Below are positions 34,300 through 42,641 of a DNA stretch of 64,000 nt, one piece after another. How positions within the stretch are numbered: the stretch's first letter is position 1; the number at the start of each line of letters is the position of its first letter. Made by a program: the position numbers and the translations under genes. Location of the stretch: assembly GCF_003342675.1 (NCBI RefSeq), contig NZ_CP031148.1:1054001-1118000 (forward strand), written 5' to 3'. The notes under the pieces were generated by a model, which saw only the letters and a list, made by a program, of their open reading frames with translations, was not told the origin of the DNA and did no database searches. This DNA comes from Haloplanus rubicundus. GTDB taxonomy: Archaea; Halobacteriota; Halobacteria; Halobacteriales; Haloferacaceae.

Positions 34300-35270
34300 T
34301 CTACGCGCACCTCCTGGGACGGTTTGGCCGTTTTGAAGTAGATGATTCCGACGATCGAGAGGATGATGAACAGCGTCGTCGCGATCGTGTTGGACATACC
34401 CAGCTGCTGGAACTGGAACCCGGTCTTGTAGGCGAGCACCGGGAGCGTGATCAGCGAGTCGATCGGGTTCCCGTTAGTTGCGACCCAGATGAGGTCGAAC
34501 ATGTTGAAGTTCCAGAGCCCGCGGAGCAGAACCGTGATGAACAGGACGTTCTTGATGTACGGGAGCGTGATGTCCCTGAACTGCTGGTACTTCGTCGCGC
34601 CGGACATGATCGCCGCCTCGTAGAGGTCGTCCGGAATCCCCTGCAACTTCGCGTACACCAGAATGGCGACGAAGATGGAGAACTTCCAGTTGTGGACGGC
34701 GACGAGTGTGGTGAGGGCGGTCAGCGGATCACCGGTGAACCACGCGATCACGTTTTCCCGCGCGATGATGCCGAACGCGATCAGGAGTTGATTCAGCAGG
34801 CCCCACTGCTGGGTGGTTATCCACATCACGATGTACCCGAAGAAGGCGGTCGGGACCAAGTAGGGGAACAGCATCACGGGCGTCAGCACCCGCTTGAACC
34901 TGAAGTTCTGGTTGAGCAACAGCGCCACCCCCGTGCCCAAGACCGTGTTGAGTATGGAGGTCGAGGCCGCCCACACCAGATTGTACCCGAACGACGTCCA
35001 GAACTGCCCCGAGGAGATGAGTGTGACGTAGTTCTCGACCCCGACGAACTCCCACTCGGGACTGAGTGCGTTGATCGAGTGGAACGAGGCGGCCATCGAC
35101 CAGATGATCGGCGCCGCGACGATGAGTGCGAACATCGTCGTGGCCGGAACGACCGTGATGAACGCCATTACTTTGCGGTCGGACAGGTAGTCCTCGAGTC
35201 GCTCTCTTCGGCTCTGGCCGACCACCTTCGATACGACCGACGCTACCCCATCTTTGGTAGCTGATGCCAT
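34296..35270 (-). CDS. Carbohydrate ABC transporter permease, MalF type
   Basis: The 324-residue permease starts MASATKDGVASVV and has an N-terminal cytoplasmic segment, six or so membrane segments and the EAA loop YEAAIMSGATKYQQFRDITLPYIK (about 240-262). It overlaps the MalG-type gene by 4 nt. A TATA box lies at 35296-35304, 26-34 nt upstream, so the permease pair can be transcribed separately from the ATPase gene 154 nt upstream. Confidence 0.88.
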   Translation of the reverse strand: MASATKDGVASVVSKVVGQSRRERLEDYLSDRKVMAFITVVPATTMFALIVAAPIIWSMAASFHSINALSPEWEFVGVENYVTLISSGQFWTSFGYNLVWAASTSILNTVLGTGVALLLNQNFRFKRVLTPVMLFPYLVPTAFFGYIVMWITTQQWGLLNQLLIAFGIIARENVIAWFTGDPLTALTTLVAVHNWKFSIFVAILVYAKLQGIPDDLYEAAIMSGATKYQQFRDITLPYIKNVLFITVLLRGLWNFNMFDLIWVATNGNPIDSLITLPVLAYKTGFQFQQLGMSNTIATTLFIILSIVGIIYFKTAKPSQEVRVE

Positions 35271-35295
35271 GTGTCACCATACTCCCTAGTCGTCG

Positions 35296-35304
35296 TATTA
35301 AATC
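35296..35304 (-). promoter_or_regulatory. TATA box of the permease genes
   Basis: On the minus strand the box reads GATTTAATA, about 26-34 nt before the ATG at 35270. It lies in the 154-nt gap after the ATPase gene. Confidence 0.5.
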
Positions 35305-35424
35305 CTTTGTTGTGCCCGATACGGTACGAAAGCCGAAATACAGCGACTCAGAGGACCGAAATGGCAGAAAGCGTCGGAAAACACGATCGGCGTCGACGAG
35401 TGCCACACCCGACGAACGCGGCCG

Positions 35425-36546
35425 TCAGTCCGCCGGCTGTTTCCGTCCCCGCATCGTGTGCGTCAAGATGTCGCCGGTCTCCTCGTCGAAGACGTGCGCG
35501 TACCGTCCGATCTGCGCCCGTACGTTCGCCCCCTCGTTCAGATCCCTGTTCGAGTCGATGACGGCGAGCAACGGTTCCGAACGATCGATGTCGACCGTCA
35601 CGACTGCCTCCTCGCCGAAGGTCTCGATCAGTTCGACGACGCCCGGGATCCCTTCGGTTGCGTCCGTTTCGAGGAGCGTGTTCTCCGGCCTGAATCCCAA
35701 TTTGACTTGGCCATCCTGGAGATTCTCCGGATTTTCCAGTCGCAGGTCCGGCTCGTACTCGTTGATCGCAACCGACACGCCCGAGTCGGTGCGAACCACT
35801 TCGGCGTCCGCCACGTTCATGCCGTGCTGGCCGATGAACTGCCCGACGAACAGGTTGTTGGGCCGATAGAAGATGTTGTTCGGGCTGTCGAACTGCTCGA
35901 TTTCTCCGTCGTTCATAACGGCGATGTAGTCGCTCATCGTCATCGCCTCCTCCTGATCGTGCGTGACGTACACGACCGGCGTATTCAGCTTCTCGTGGAT
36001 CCGCTGGATCTCCTTTCGCGTCTCGGCTTTCAGCTTCGCGTCTAAGTCACTGAGCGGTTCGTCCATCAGGAACACGCCGGGGTCCTGCACCACGGTTCGA
36101 GCGAGGGCCGCCCGCTGCTGTTGTCCCCCGCTCAGGTCGCCGGGCATCTTGTCCAGCATGTCCTCGATCTGCATCGTCTGGGCCGCCTCCGTGGCCGGTC
36201 CTTTTCGCTTCTCTTTGGAGACGCCGTCGACCTTCAGCGGGTACGCGATGTTCTCCCGGACGGTCATGTGCGGGTACAGCGCGATGGACTGGAACATGAG
36301 CGAGATGTCCCGTTTGTTCGGAGGAAGCTCCGTGATGTCTCGCCCGTCGAGGCGTATTTTCCCGCTCGTCGGGGTTTCGAGCCCAGCGATACACCGAAGC
36401 GTAGTCGTCTTTCCACACCCGGACGGGCCGACGAGCGTCACGAACTCGCCGTCGTCAGCCTCGAAGCTGACCCCTTCTACGGCAACTTCCTTACCATCAG
36501 GGGTGTCGAACACCTTTCGGATGTTATCGACCTCTAGGTGGGCCAT
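35425..36546 (-). CDS. Sugar ABC transporter ATP-binding protein (UgpC/MalK family)
   Basis: From the ATG at 36546 the protein is 373 residues. It has Walker A GPSGCGKTT (about 39-47), the Q loop MFQSIALYPHM, the signature LSGGQQQR, Walker B FLMDEP and the switch His in YVTHDQEEA. A C-terminal TOBE-type regulatory region (about 245-370) is present. A start 12 nt upstream (36558) is possible. It energises the MalF/MalG-type permeases of this cluster. Confidence 0.92.
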   Translation of the reverse strand: MAHLEVDNIRKVFDTPDGKEVAVEGVSFEADDGEFVTLVGPSGCGKTTTLRCIAGLETPTSGKIRLDGRDITELPPNKRDISLMFQSIALYPHMTVRENIAYPLKVDGVSKEKRKGPATEAAQTMQIEDMLDKMPGDLSGGQQQRAALARTVVQDPGVFLMDEPLSDLDAKLKAETRKEIQRIHEKLNTPVVYVTHDQEEAMTMSDYIAVMNDGEIEQFDSPNNIFYRPNNLFVGQFIGQHGMNVADAEVVRTDSGVSVAINEYEPDLRLENPENLQDGQVKLGFRPENTLLETDATEGIPGVVELIETFGEEAVVTVDIDRSEPLLAVIDSNRDLNEGANVRAQIGRYAHVFDEETGDILTHTMRGRKQPAD

Positions 36547-36568
36547 GGTAACGTGCACATCACGGAAG

Positions 36569-36577
36569 TTAAAAAAA
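36569..36577 (-). promoter_or_regulatory. TATA box of the ABC ATPase gene
   Basis: The minus strand reads TTTTTTTAA followed by C, 23-31 nt before the ATG at 36546. It is the only AT-rich stretch in the intergenic region. Confidence 0.5.
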
Positions 36578-36628
36578 TCTCGGGGTGACCGTTCTCCGGA
36601 CTGCCTCCGTTCCGTGGGTCGATTCTCC

Positions 36629-36640
36629 CCGACTAGTCGG
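36629..36640. promoter_or_regulatory. Palindrome, candidate IclR operator 2
   Basis: CCGACTAGTCGG is a perfect 12-bp palindrome followed by ATA, about 83 nt upstream of the ABC ATPase ATG and 70 nt upstream of the small membrane-protein gene on the other strand. It resembles the palindrome at 32298-32316. The CTAG core is rare in haloarchaeal genomes, which makes chance somewhat less likely. Confidence 0.4.
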
Positions 36641-36710
36641 ATAGTTGTCGTGATGGCTTCCCGGCAGCAGTCACCCGCACGTTCTTAAGCTTCGCCCGTG
36701 ACCGTTGGCC

Positions 36711-36992
36711 ATGGCGTTCGTCGAATACGTCCCCGGCATGCGAAAAGGGGCGACGGGTCGAAACATCGCGCTCGGCGTCGTATACGTACTGGCGTTACCG
36801 ATCCTGAGCACCCTCGCGTTCGTCTGGGTCCCGGTGTACGTCGGCATCAACTACAACGGTATCGCGCGGGATCTCTCGTCGATCCCCGGTGTCTCTCCGG
36901 ACGGCGGAGTACGAACGGGGGTGGTCGTGTTCGTCTATCTGGTGGTCATCTCCTTCGGACCGAGGATCGTTCAATGGCTGATTGGGATGTGA
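36711..36992 (+). CDS. Small two-helix membrane protein
   Basis: The 93-residue protein from ATG 36711 starts MAFVEYVPGMRKGATGRN and has two hydrophobic segments (about 19-45 and 69-86) joined by a polar loop. A TTCTTAAG box at about 36682-36689 lies 22-29 nt upstream. It precedes the binding-protein gene, which has its own promoter. The function is unknown; a link to the transporter is only by position. Confidence 0.65.
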   Translation: MAFVEYVPGMRKGATGRNIALGVVYVLALPILSTLAFVWVPVYVGINYNGIARDLSSIPGVSPDGGVRTGVVVFVYLVVISFGPRIVQWLIGM

Positions 36993-37006
36993 TCACGTCC
37001 CAATAT

Positions 37007-37014
37007 TTTTATAT
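37007..37014 (+). promoter_or_regulatory. TATA box of the sugar-binding lipoprotein gene
   Basis: TTTTATAT lies 24-31 nt before the ATG at 37038. A TTG at 37029 and an out-of-frame ATG at 37025 are less suitable starts. Confidence 0.6.
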
Positions 37015-37037
37015 GTGTACCATCATGATTGTTTCTT

Positions 37038-38588
37038 ATGCCCACGGAAGACAACCGTTGGCGTAGCGTAAATCGTAGAAAAGCGCTTAAGACACTCGCA
37101 GCAACCGGTGCTGTCGGTCTGGCAGGATGTACCGGTGGCGACGGCGGCGACGGCGACGGCGGCGACGGCGGCGATGGCGGCGGTGGCGGCGGTGGCGGCG
37201 ATGGCGGCGATGGCGGCGATGGCGGTACCACCGGGAGTACCGCCAAATCCGACATCGAGGGGGACACCGTCCAGTTCATCAAAGGCGAAACCAGCGACCA
37301 ACTGATCGAGGTCATCGACCGCGCCGCGGCCGCGTTCGAGGAAGAGACCGGAGCCGTCGTCGAACCGCAGTATACCGGGATCGGGGACAGCAAGTACCAG
37401 CGGATCGTCTCGCTGATCCAGTCCGGAGACCCCCCGGAAGTGGCGACGATCAACCTGTCGATCGGGGGCCAGTTCTACAACGAGGGCGCCCTCGCGCCCC
37501 TCACCGAGAACATGGAGCGTCTGATCGAAAAGCACGGGGACCCGGTCGTCAGGTGGCAGCAGGACGGCGAGGACTATATGATTCCCTTCGCACAGGGAGT
37601 CACGGATTACTGGTTCCGCGACGACTTGCTTGAGGACGTCGGCCTCAGTCAGGACTTCGTCCCGGACACGTGGGACAAGCTGATGGAGTACGCCCAGGCC
37701 CACTCCGAGAACGGTCCCGAAAGTCTCCAAGAGGGCGTGTTCGTCATGTCGGGCCAGGCGAAGGCCACGGGGAACTTCATGATGGGCTCGTTCCTCATGT
37801 CCAACGGGGGGAAGATGTGCGAGTGGACCGGCGACAAGTTCGAGGTGGCGTGGCGAAGCGGGACGCAGCGCGACAGGATGGTCGAGACGCTGAGCTATCT
37901 CCAGAACCTCCACGAGTACTCCGTGGAGGCCGGTGGCGCCGGCGAGGGCGAGAACGAGCACGCCATCCCCACGGGGCTCGGGGCGGCCACCTTCGACGCC
38001 GGTGCGCGGGTGAAGCTCCACTCGGCACACCACGACAACCTGCCGTACGACTCCGCGAAGAGCGTCACCAACGTGGGACACATCCCGGAGAAGCGGACGC
38101 CGGACAGCCAGGCCCAGGTCGCGCCGCTCTACGCGTTCTCGGGTGCCGAGAACACCGAGGCTGGCAAGCGGTTCATCGAGTTCCTGATGTCCGATCCCGA
38201 GTTCGCGTCCGACTTCTGTTGGGGCGACGGCCCTGTCCACTGTCAGCCGCCGTTCCCGGGGATCAAGGAATCCGACCCCTTCCAGAACCACCTGAAAAAC
38301 GATCTGGCCGACCACTGGGACACCCGGCCCTACGGGGGCTACGACAACTCGAACGGCATCGGCGCGTCGGCGAAGCGTCACCTGTACGAGGCGACGTCAC
38401 ACGCCGACGCACAGATCTTCGAGGCCGAGAGAACGAACCCCCACCTCGGGTCCATCTGGGCGACCGGCATCCTGTCGGAGATGGTCCAGGCAGTCAACGT
38501 CGACCAGAAGGATCCCGAAACGGTCGTCGACAACTACGCGCCGCAGGTCCAGGACATCCTCGACCGGAGCCAGGGCGGCGGTCTCTAA
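37038..38588 (+). CDS. Extracellular solute-binding lipoprotein (sugar ABC transporter, family 1)
   Basis: The 516-residue protein has a Tat-type signal (NRRKALKTLAATGAVGLAGC) with the lipid Cys at 31. A Gly/Asp linker (about 32-65) follows and then a MalE-like binding domain (about 75-510) with EEETGAVVEPQYTGIGDSKYQRIVSLIQSGDPPEV-type sequence. It should capture substrate on the cell surface and deliver it to the permeases at 33436-35270. It is divergent from the ATPase gene. The ligand is unknown. Confidence 0.9.
   Translation: MPTEDNRWRSVNRRKALKTLAATGAVGLAGCTGGDGGDGDGGDGGDGGGGGGGGDGGDGGDGGTTGSTAKSDIEGDTVQFIKGETSDQLIEVIDRAAAAFEEETGAVVEPQYTGIGDSKYQRIVSLIQSGDPPEVATINLSIGGQFYNEGALAPLTENMERLIEKHGDPVVRWQQDGEDYMIPFAQGVTDYWFRDDLLEDVGLSQDFVPDTWDKLMEYAQAHSENGPESLQEGVFVMSGQAKATGNFMMGSFLMSNGGKMCEWTGDKFEVAWRSGTQRDRMVETLSYLQNLHEYSVEAGGAGEGENEHAIPTGLGAATFDAGARVKLHSAHHDNLPYDSAKSVTNVGHIPEKRTPDSQAQVAPLYAFSGAENTEAGKRFIEFLMSDPEFASDFCWGDGPVHCQPPFPGIKESDPFQNHLKNDLADHWDTRPYGGYDNSNGIGASAKRHLYEATSHADAQIFEAERTNPHLGSIWATGILSEMVQAVNVDQKDPETVVDNYAPQVQDILDRSQGGGL
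37133..37227 (+). repeat. GGCGAC/GGCGAT simple-sequence tract coding the Gly/Asp linker
   Basis: Nearly uninterrupted GGC and GAC/GAT triplets code a (Gly-Gly-Asp)-like run just after the lipobox of the binding protein. Such tracts can change length by slippage; the reading frame is kept because the unit is made of triplets. Confidence 0.85.
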
Positions 38589-38743
38589 CCCGACCCAACG
38601 AGCAACTGGTCGTCGTTCCGCACGGCCGGCCGCTGTCGCCGAATCGACCGTTGTTTTTCGTTCTTTTCGACACCGGGTAGCCAGGCGTGTCGTGTCCGTC
38701 GCGGTCGTGATCCTCGCTCGAAAGGGGAGGGCTGCGACGGTCC

Positions 38744-39856
38744 TTACCAGTCCACTTCGTCCGTCGACGTGACCTCGTACTCGTCGAGAGCGTCCGGATC
38801 CGGCTCGAACCCGAGTCCGGGTTCCTCGGAGAGTTCGACCTCGTTCCCGTCGATGTGCGGCGGGTCGTCGAACAGCTTCTCGCCCACCCGGTACATGATG
38901 TAGTGGTACTCGACGCGCCAGCCGTTCTCCATGCCGGCGTGGAGGTGCGCGTTGTGGTGGGGCCACCCGCCGCCGTTGGCGATGTCGAGGTTGTACGCCT
39001 GTGCGAGGTGGGCTATCTTCCTGCCCTCGGTGTAGCCGCCGTTGTAGACGACGTTCGGCTGCACGATGTCGACCGCGCCCCGCTGCACGAGTTTGCGATG
39101 CTGGTAGCGACCGCCGTCGTTCTGCCCGGCCGAGATCGGAATCGTCGTTCGTTCCCGGAGCTTCGCGAGCAGGTCGGGGTCGTTCGCGTAGACCGGCTCC
39201 TCGAACCACGTGATGTCGTACTCTTCGAGCCGCTCACAGAGCTTGATCGCCTGGTTGACCGAGAACTCGTGGTTGGCGTCGATCATCAGCTCCACGTCGT
39301 CGCCGACGGCCTCACGGACCGCGGCGACTCGAGCCTCGTCCTCCGGGAGGTCGTCCGCGCCGTTGATGCCGACTTTCATTTTCAGCCGCGTCTCGCCCTG
39401 CGAGGCGAAGTCGGCCGCTACCTCCGCCAGCTGCTCGCGGTTGAAGTTCTTCAGCCCGAAGGTGACGTACGCGTCGACCGGGTTCTGGGCCCCACCGAGA
39501 AGCCGCCAGACCGGTTCGCCGTGGTACTTCCCCGCGATGTCCCACAGGGCGATGTCGACGGCACTCATCGCGGAGTGCCAGACGCCGGTCTGGTATCGGG
39601 GGTTGATCTCCAGCTGTGACTGCTTGTAGATCCGCTCGGTCTCGAGGGGATTCATGCCCTCGACGAACGGGCCGACCTCTTCGTTGATCAGCGACCGGAT
39701 CCCGAACCACTGCGGCTTCGCCGCGACCCCGTGTCCGGTGATTCCCTCGTCCGTCTCGACGGACGCGACGACGACCCGACGCCGTTTCACTTCGTCCCGC
39801 AGGGGGACATCGACCGGTACGAGATGCGCCGACGCTTCGACGTTGGTTATCTCCAT
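38744..39856 (-). CDS. Enolase superfamily dehydratase/cycloisomerase (mandelate racemase-like)
   Basis: The 370-residue protein has an N-terminal capping domain and a TIM barrel with the KxK acid/base pair (LKMKVG, about 157-162). The metal ligands are Asp in MIDANHEF and Glu in WFEEPV, and a His-rich loop is GGGWPHHNAH. The third ligand position, usually Glu in an A-x-G-E motif, reads SAGQND. Members dehydrate sugar acids or open aldarolactones. It lies divergent to a uronate-dehydrogenase-like gene, hinting at an aldarate pathway. The substrate is not settled. Confidence 0.85.
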   Translation of the reverse strand: MEITNVEASAHLVPVDVPLRDEVKRRRVVVASVETDEGITGHGVAAKPQWFGIRSLINEEVGPFVEGMNPLETERIYKQSQLEINPRYQTGVWHSAMSAVDIALWDIAGKYHGEPVWRLLGGAQNPVDAYVTFGLKNFNREQLAEVAADFASQGETRLKMKVGINGADDLPEDEARVAAVREAVGDDVELMIDANHEFSVNQAIKLCERLEEYDITWFEEPVYANDPDLLAKLRERTTIPISAGQNDGGRYQHRKLVQRGAVDIVQPNVVYNGGYTEGRKIAHLAQAYNLDIANGGGWPHHNAHLHAGMENGWRVEYHYIMYRVGEKLFDDPPHIDGNEVELSEEPGLGFEPDPDALDEYEVTSTDEVDW

Positions 39857-40027
39857 AGGTTAACCTACCCCCATGGACACCCACCCATACTGTAAAACTA
39901 CCGCCAGTTCGCGGGGTGGCCGTCGAGACGACCGGACCGCGCAGCCACCGGCCCGTGGTTTCGCCGGACTGGCGGGAGAACTGGACCGCCGACAGGCTCG
40001 TGCCGATTACCTGCACCGTCGCCCGGA

Positions 40028-40033
40028 TTTATA
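40028..40033 (+). promoter_or_regulatory. TATA box of the uronate-dehydrogenase-like gene
   Basis: TTTATA lies 26-31 nt before the ATG at 40059. The open frame extends upstream to 39873, but the box shows that this part is promoter. Confidence 0.55.
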
Positions 40034-40058
40034 CCGCCGCCGGTCACAGTATCAAATC

Positions 40059-40883
40059 ATGGACGTATTACTCACGGGGGCATTCGGGCGGGTCGGCACG
40101 GCGGTGATCGACGGTCTGGCCGACCGAGAGGCGTACGAGTTCACGTATCTGGATCAGAACCCACATCCGGAGTACGAGTCGGTCGTCGCGGACGTCACCG
40201 ACTACGAATCGATCAGACCGGCGTTCGAGACGGCCGATGCAGTGATTCACTTGGCAGGATATCCGACGACGGACGGGAGCTGGCCCGAGATTCTCCGGAA
40301 CAACGTGATCGGGACGTACAACGCCATCGAGGCGGCAGCCGATGCGGGCGTCGAGCGGTTCGTCTTCGCTTCGACCAACCACGTCGTCGGCATGTACGAA
40401 CTCGAGCACGGACCCGATATCTACGCGCCGGACGCGGACCTCTGCGTCGATCACACCGCGCCCGCCCGGCCCGACTCGTACTACGGCGTCTCGAAGCTCT
40501 TCGGGGAAGGGCTGGGACGGTACTACGTCGAACACCCCGAACACGACTACCCGCGCCGCTTCTACGCGCTCCGGATCTGTGGCGTGCGCCACGCCGAGTA
40601 CGATCACCCGTACGGCGATGCCGAACGAGGCGTCGAAGAGGGACGGTTCGAACGCGGGAGCGAGGCGTACGACCGGGCCGTCGCCCGACGGAAGGCCATG
40701 TGGACGTCGCGCCGTGACCTCGCACAGTTCGTCGAGTGCTGTCTGTCGGACGACTCCGTCGATTTCGACGTCTTCTACGTCGTGAGCGACAACGACCGTC
40801 GGTGGTTCGACATCGACCACGCCCGCGACGTTCTCGGATACGACCCCGAGGACGACGCCGAGGAGTGGGACGCCCCCGAGTAG
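40059..40883 (+). CDS. Extended SDR oxidoreductase, uronate/aldose dehydrogenase-like
   Basis: The 274-residue protein starts MDVLLTGAFGRVGTAVIDGL with the NAD(P)-binding TGxxGxxG variant. It has HLAGYPT and FASTNHVVGMY segments and the catalytic YxxxK (DSYYGVSKLFGE, about 145-156), and YALRICGV follows. Size and motifs resemble bacterial uronate dehydrogenases and the haloarchaeal arabinose/glucuronate dehydrogenases. It would oxidise a uronic acid to an aldarolactone that the neighbouring enolase-superfamily enzyme could process. Inference from family and context. Confidence 0.82.
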   Translation: MDVLLTGAFGRVGTAVIDGLADREAYEFTYLDQNPHPEYESVVADVTDYESIRPAFETADAVIHLAGYPTTDGSWPEILRNNVIGTYNAIEAAADAGVERFVFASTNHVVGMYELEHGPDIYAPDADLCVDHTAPARPDSYYGVSKLFGEGLGRYYVEHPEHDYPRRFYALRICGVRHAEYDHPYGDAERGVEEGRFERGSEAYDRAVARRKAMWTSRRDLAQFVECCLSDDSVDFDVFYVVSDNDRRWFDIDHARDVLGYDPEDDAEEWDAPE

Positions 40884-41480
40884 ACGCCCCGTGGCGGAGG
40901 AGACACACTCGGAGGGCACGTCGTCGATGCCGCACGGGGGACCGATCCAAGCCGGTCACCACCGGCTCGACTTCGGCCTCGAAAAAAGTATAAGAATTAA
41001 GTAAGAAACAACATAATATACAAAAAATTATATTTATGGAAGGGCAACTCACGAACGTTTCGAAACTGAACGCAGGAATCGCGAGATTCACGCGCTGTTC
41101 GGTTCTTACGGGCGTCTCAGTCCGCTAAAACGGATCGTTCCAGAGTCGGGATAGAGAATTGTGATATCAGACACAGTTAACTAGCTTACCGGCATGAAAG
41201 CGCCGGAGAGTGGTCTAACTCGTCGGCTACGCTTTCGACGAGTGCACGGGTGACTCGACCGCATCGAGCCCTGCCGTCGACTGAATTGGTGTAGATATAT
41301 CAGATCTGAATATACTCTCTCAATTCTATAGCTGTGCACGACGCGTTCGGATGTCGATCCACTCCTCCGACGGTTCTTCGAGGTGCCGCTTCCGTTCGGT
41401 CTCCTCTCCGCGGCAGACTCAAATTTCACCTGTCGCTACGGCAAGGTCTTTCACACGCCCCCGTTCACGTTCGATTGCAC
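40884..41480. other. Intergenic region with an AT-rich stretch
   Basis: 597 bases without a supported gene. Bases 40982-41040 are almost all A/T and contain several TATA-like boxes. Frames on both strands lack protein-like composition. A TCAGATCTGA palindrome lies at 41306-41315. The promoter of the AI-2E family gene must be here, but its box is not clear. Confidence 0.5.
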
Positions 41481-42590
41481 ATGGACGAACGACGTGCAGT
41501 GGTCGCCCTGTTCGGTCTCGTCGTGGCTCTGGTCACCACCTTCATCGCGTATCGCTTCGTCGCCGCCCTCACCGTCGCCGTCTTCCTCTACTACTCGACG
41601 CGCCGCTTCTACAAGGCGCTCGGACGGCTTCACCTCCCCAAGCGGGTGCGGGCGATGACCGTACTGTTGCTTCTCGCCGTCCCGCTTCTTCTCCTCCTTA
41701 GCTACACGCTCGTGTTGCTCGTCACCGAGACCCGACAGTTCCTGTCGACGTACGCCGTCCTCGATATCGCGGTGACGAACGTGCCGTGGCTCCAGGGACT
41801 CGAGGACCTCCCCGAACTCACGTTCGCGGGAGTCGTCGAGGCGTATCGCGCGGGCCGGTTCGACGCCATCATCGACTTCCTGATGGAGAACGCGGCGGTG
41901 CTGACGAGTGCGATCACGGGTTTTTTCCTCAACCTGTTCATCGTCGTCGTCGTCACCTACTACCTGCTGATCGACGGCGGGAAGTTTCGCCGGTGGCTCC
42001 TCCGGTTCGACGACGACGCCATCGTCCGCGAGTATCTGGAGGCTGCCGACCGCGAACTCGAAGCCATCCTCTTTGGCAACCTCCTGAACGTCATCGCCAT
42101 CGCGCTCATCGCCGTCGGCTCGTTCAAGGGGTACAACGCCCTCGTCCCGGCCGCCGTCGAGGTGCCGTATCCCGCCCTCGCGGGCGTCCTGACGGGCGTC
42201 GCGAGCCTCATCCCCGTCGTCGGGATGAAGGTGGTGTACGTCCCCCTCGCCGGCGCCATCGCCGCACCGATGGTCGTCAACGCCCAGTACTCGCTCGCCG
42301 GCTACCTCGTTGCCTTCCTGTTCGTGGCCGTCGTCGTCGTCGACACCATCCCCGACCTCATCCTGCGTCCGTATCTCAGCGGCGAGCGCACCCACGTCGG
42401 CCTGTTGATGCTCGCGTACATCTTCGGCCCGGTCGTGTTCGGGTTCTACGGGCTCTTTTTCGCGCCCATCGTTCTCGCGCTCGGCATCACCTTCGCCCAC
42501 ACGGCGCTGCCCCGCCTCCTCGGCGGCGACGAAGCCGTCGACACCTCGCCGGAACTCCCGGCGGACCAGCGGCGACTCGACGACTTCTGA
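41481..42590 (+). CDS. AI-2E family transporter
   Basis: The 369-residue membrane protein has about eight hydrophobic segments, beginning with two close ones (about 7-35) and a third after the PKRVRAMTVLLLLA stretch. It includes the family motif region AGVLTGVASLIPVVGMKVVYVPL and a C-terminal PDLILRPYLSGERTHVGLLMLAYIFG. The family includes autoinducer-2 exporters and Na+/H+ antiporters; in archaea the substrate is unknown. The ATG at 41481 fits the membrane topology, while upstream codons are polar and Arg-rich. Confidence 0.87.
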   Translation: MDERRAVVALFGLVVALVTTFIAYRFVAALTVAVFLYYSTRRFYKALGRLHLPKRVRAMTVLLLLAVPLLLLLSYTLVLLVTETRQFLSTYAVLDIAVTNVPWLQGLEDLPELTFAGVVEAYRAGRFDAIIDFLMENAAVLTSAITGFFLNLFIVVVVTYYLLIDGGKFRRWLLRFDDDAIVREYLEAADRELEAILFGNLLNVIAIALIAVGSFKGYNALVPAAVEVPYPALAGVLTGVASLIPVVGMKVVYVPLAGAIAAPMVVNAQYSLAGYLVAFLFVAVVVVDTIPDLILRPYLSGERTHVGLLMLAYIFGPVVFGFYGLFFAPIVLALGITFAHTALPRLLGGDEAVDTSPELPADQRRLDDF

Positions 42591-42641
42591 GGCGGGGTCG
42601 GCGCGTTCGGTTCCGACTCGCCGCCTCGGCCACTCGCAACG

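Noticed and set aside
40884-41480. A gene in the AT-rich gap before the AI-2E family gene
   Set aside because: No frame on either strand has protein-like codon use, and the first part is a very AT-rich non-coding stretch.
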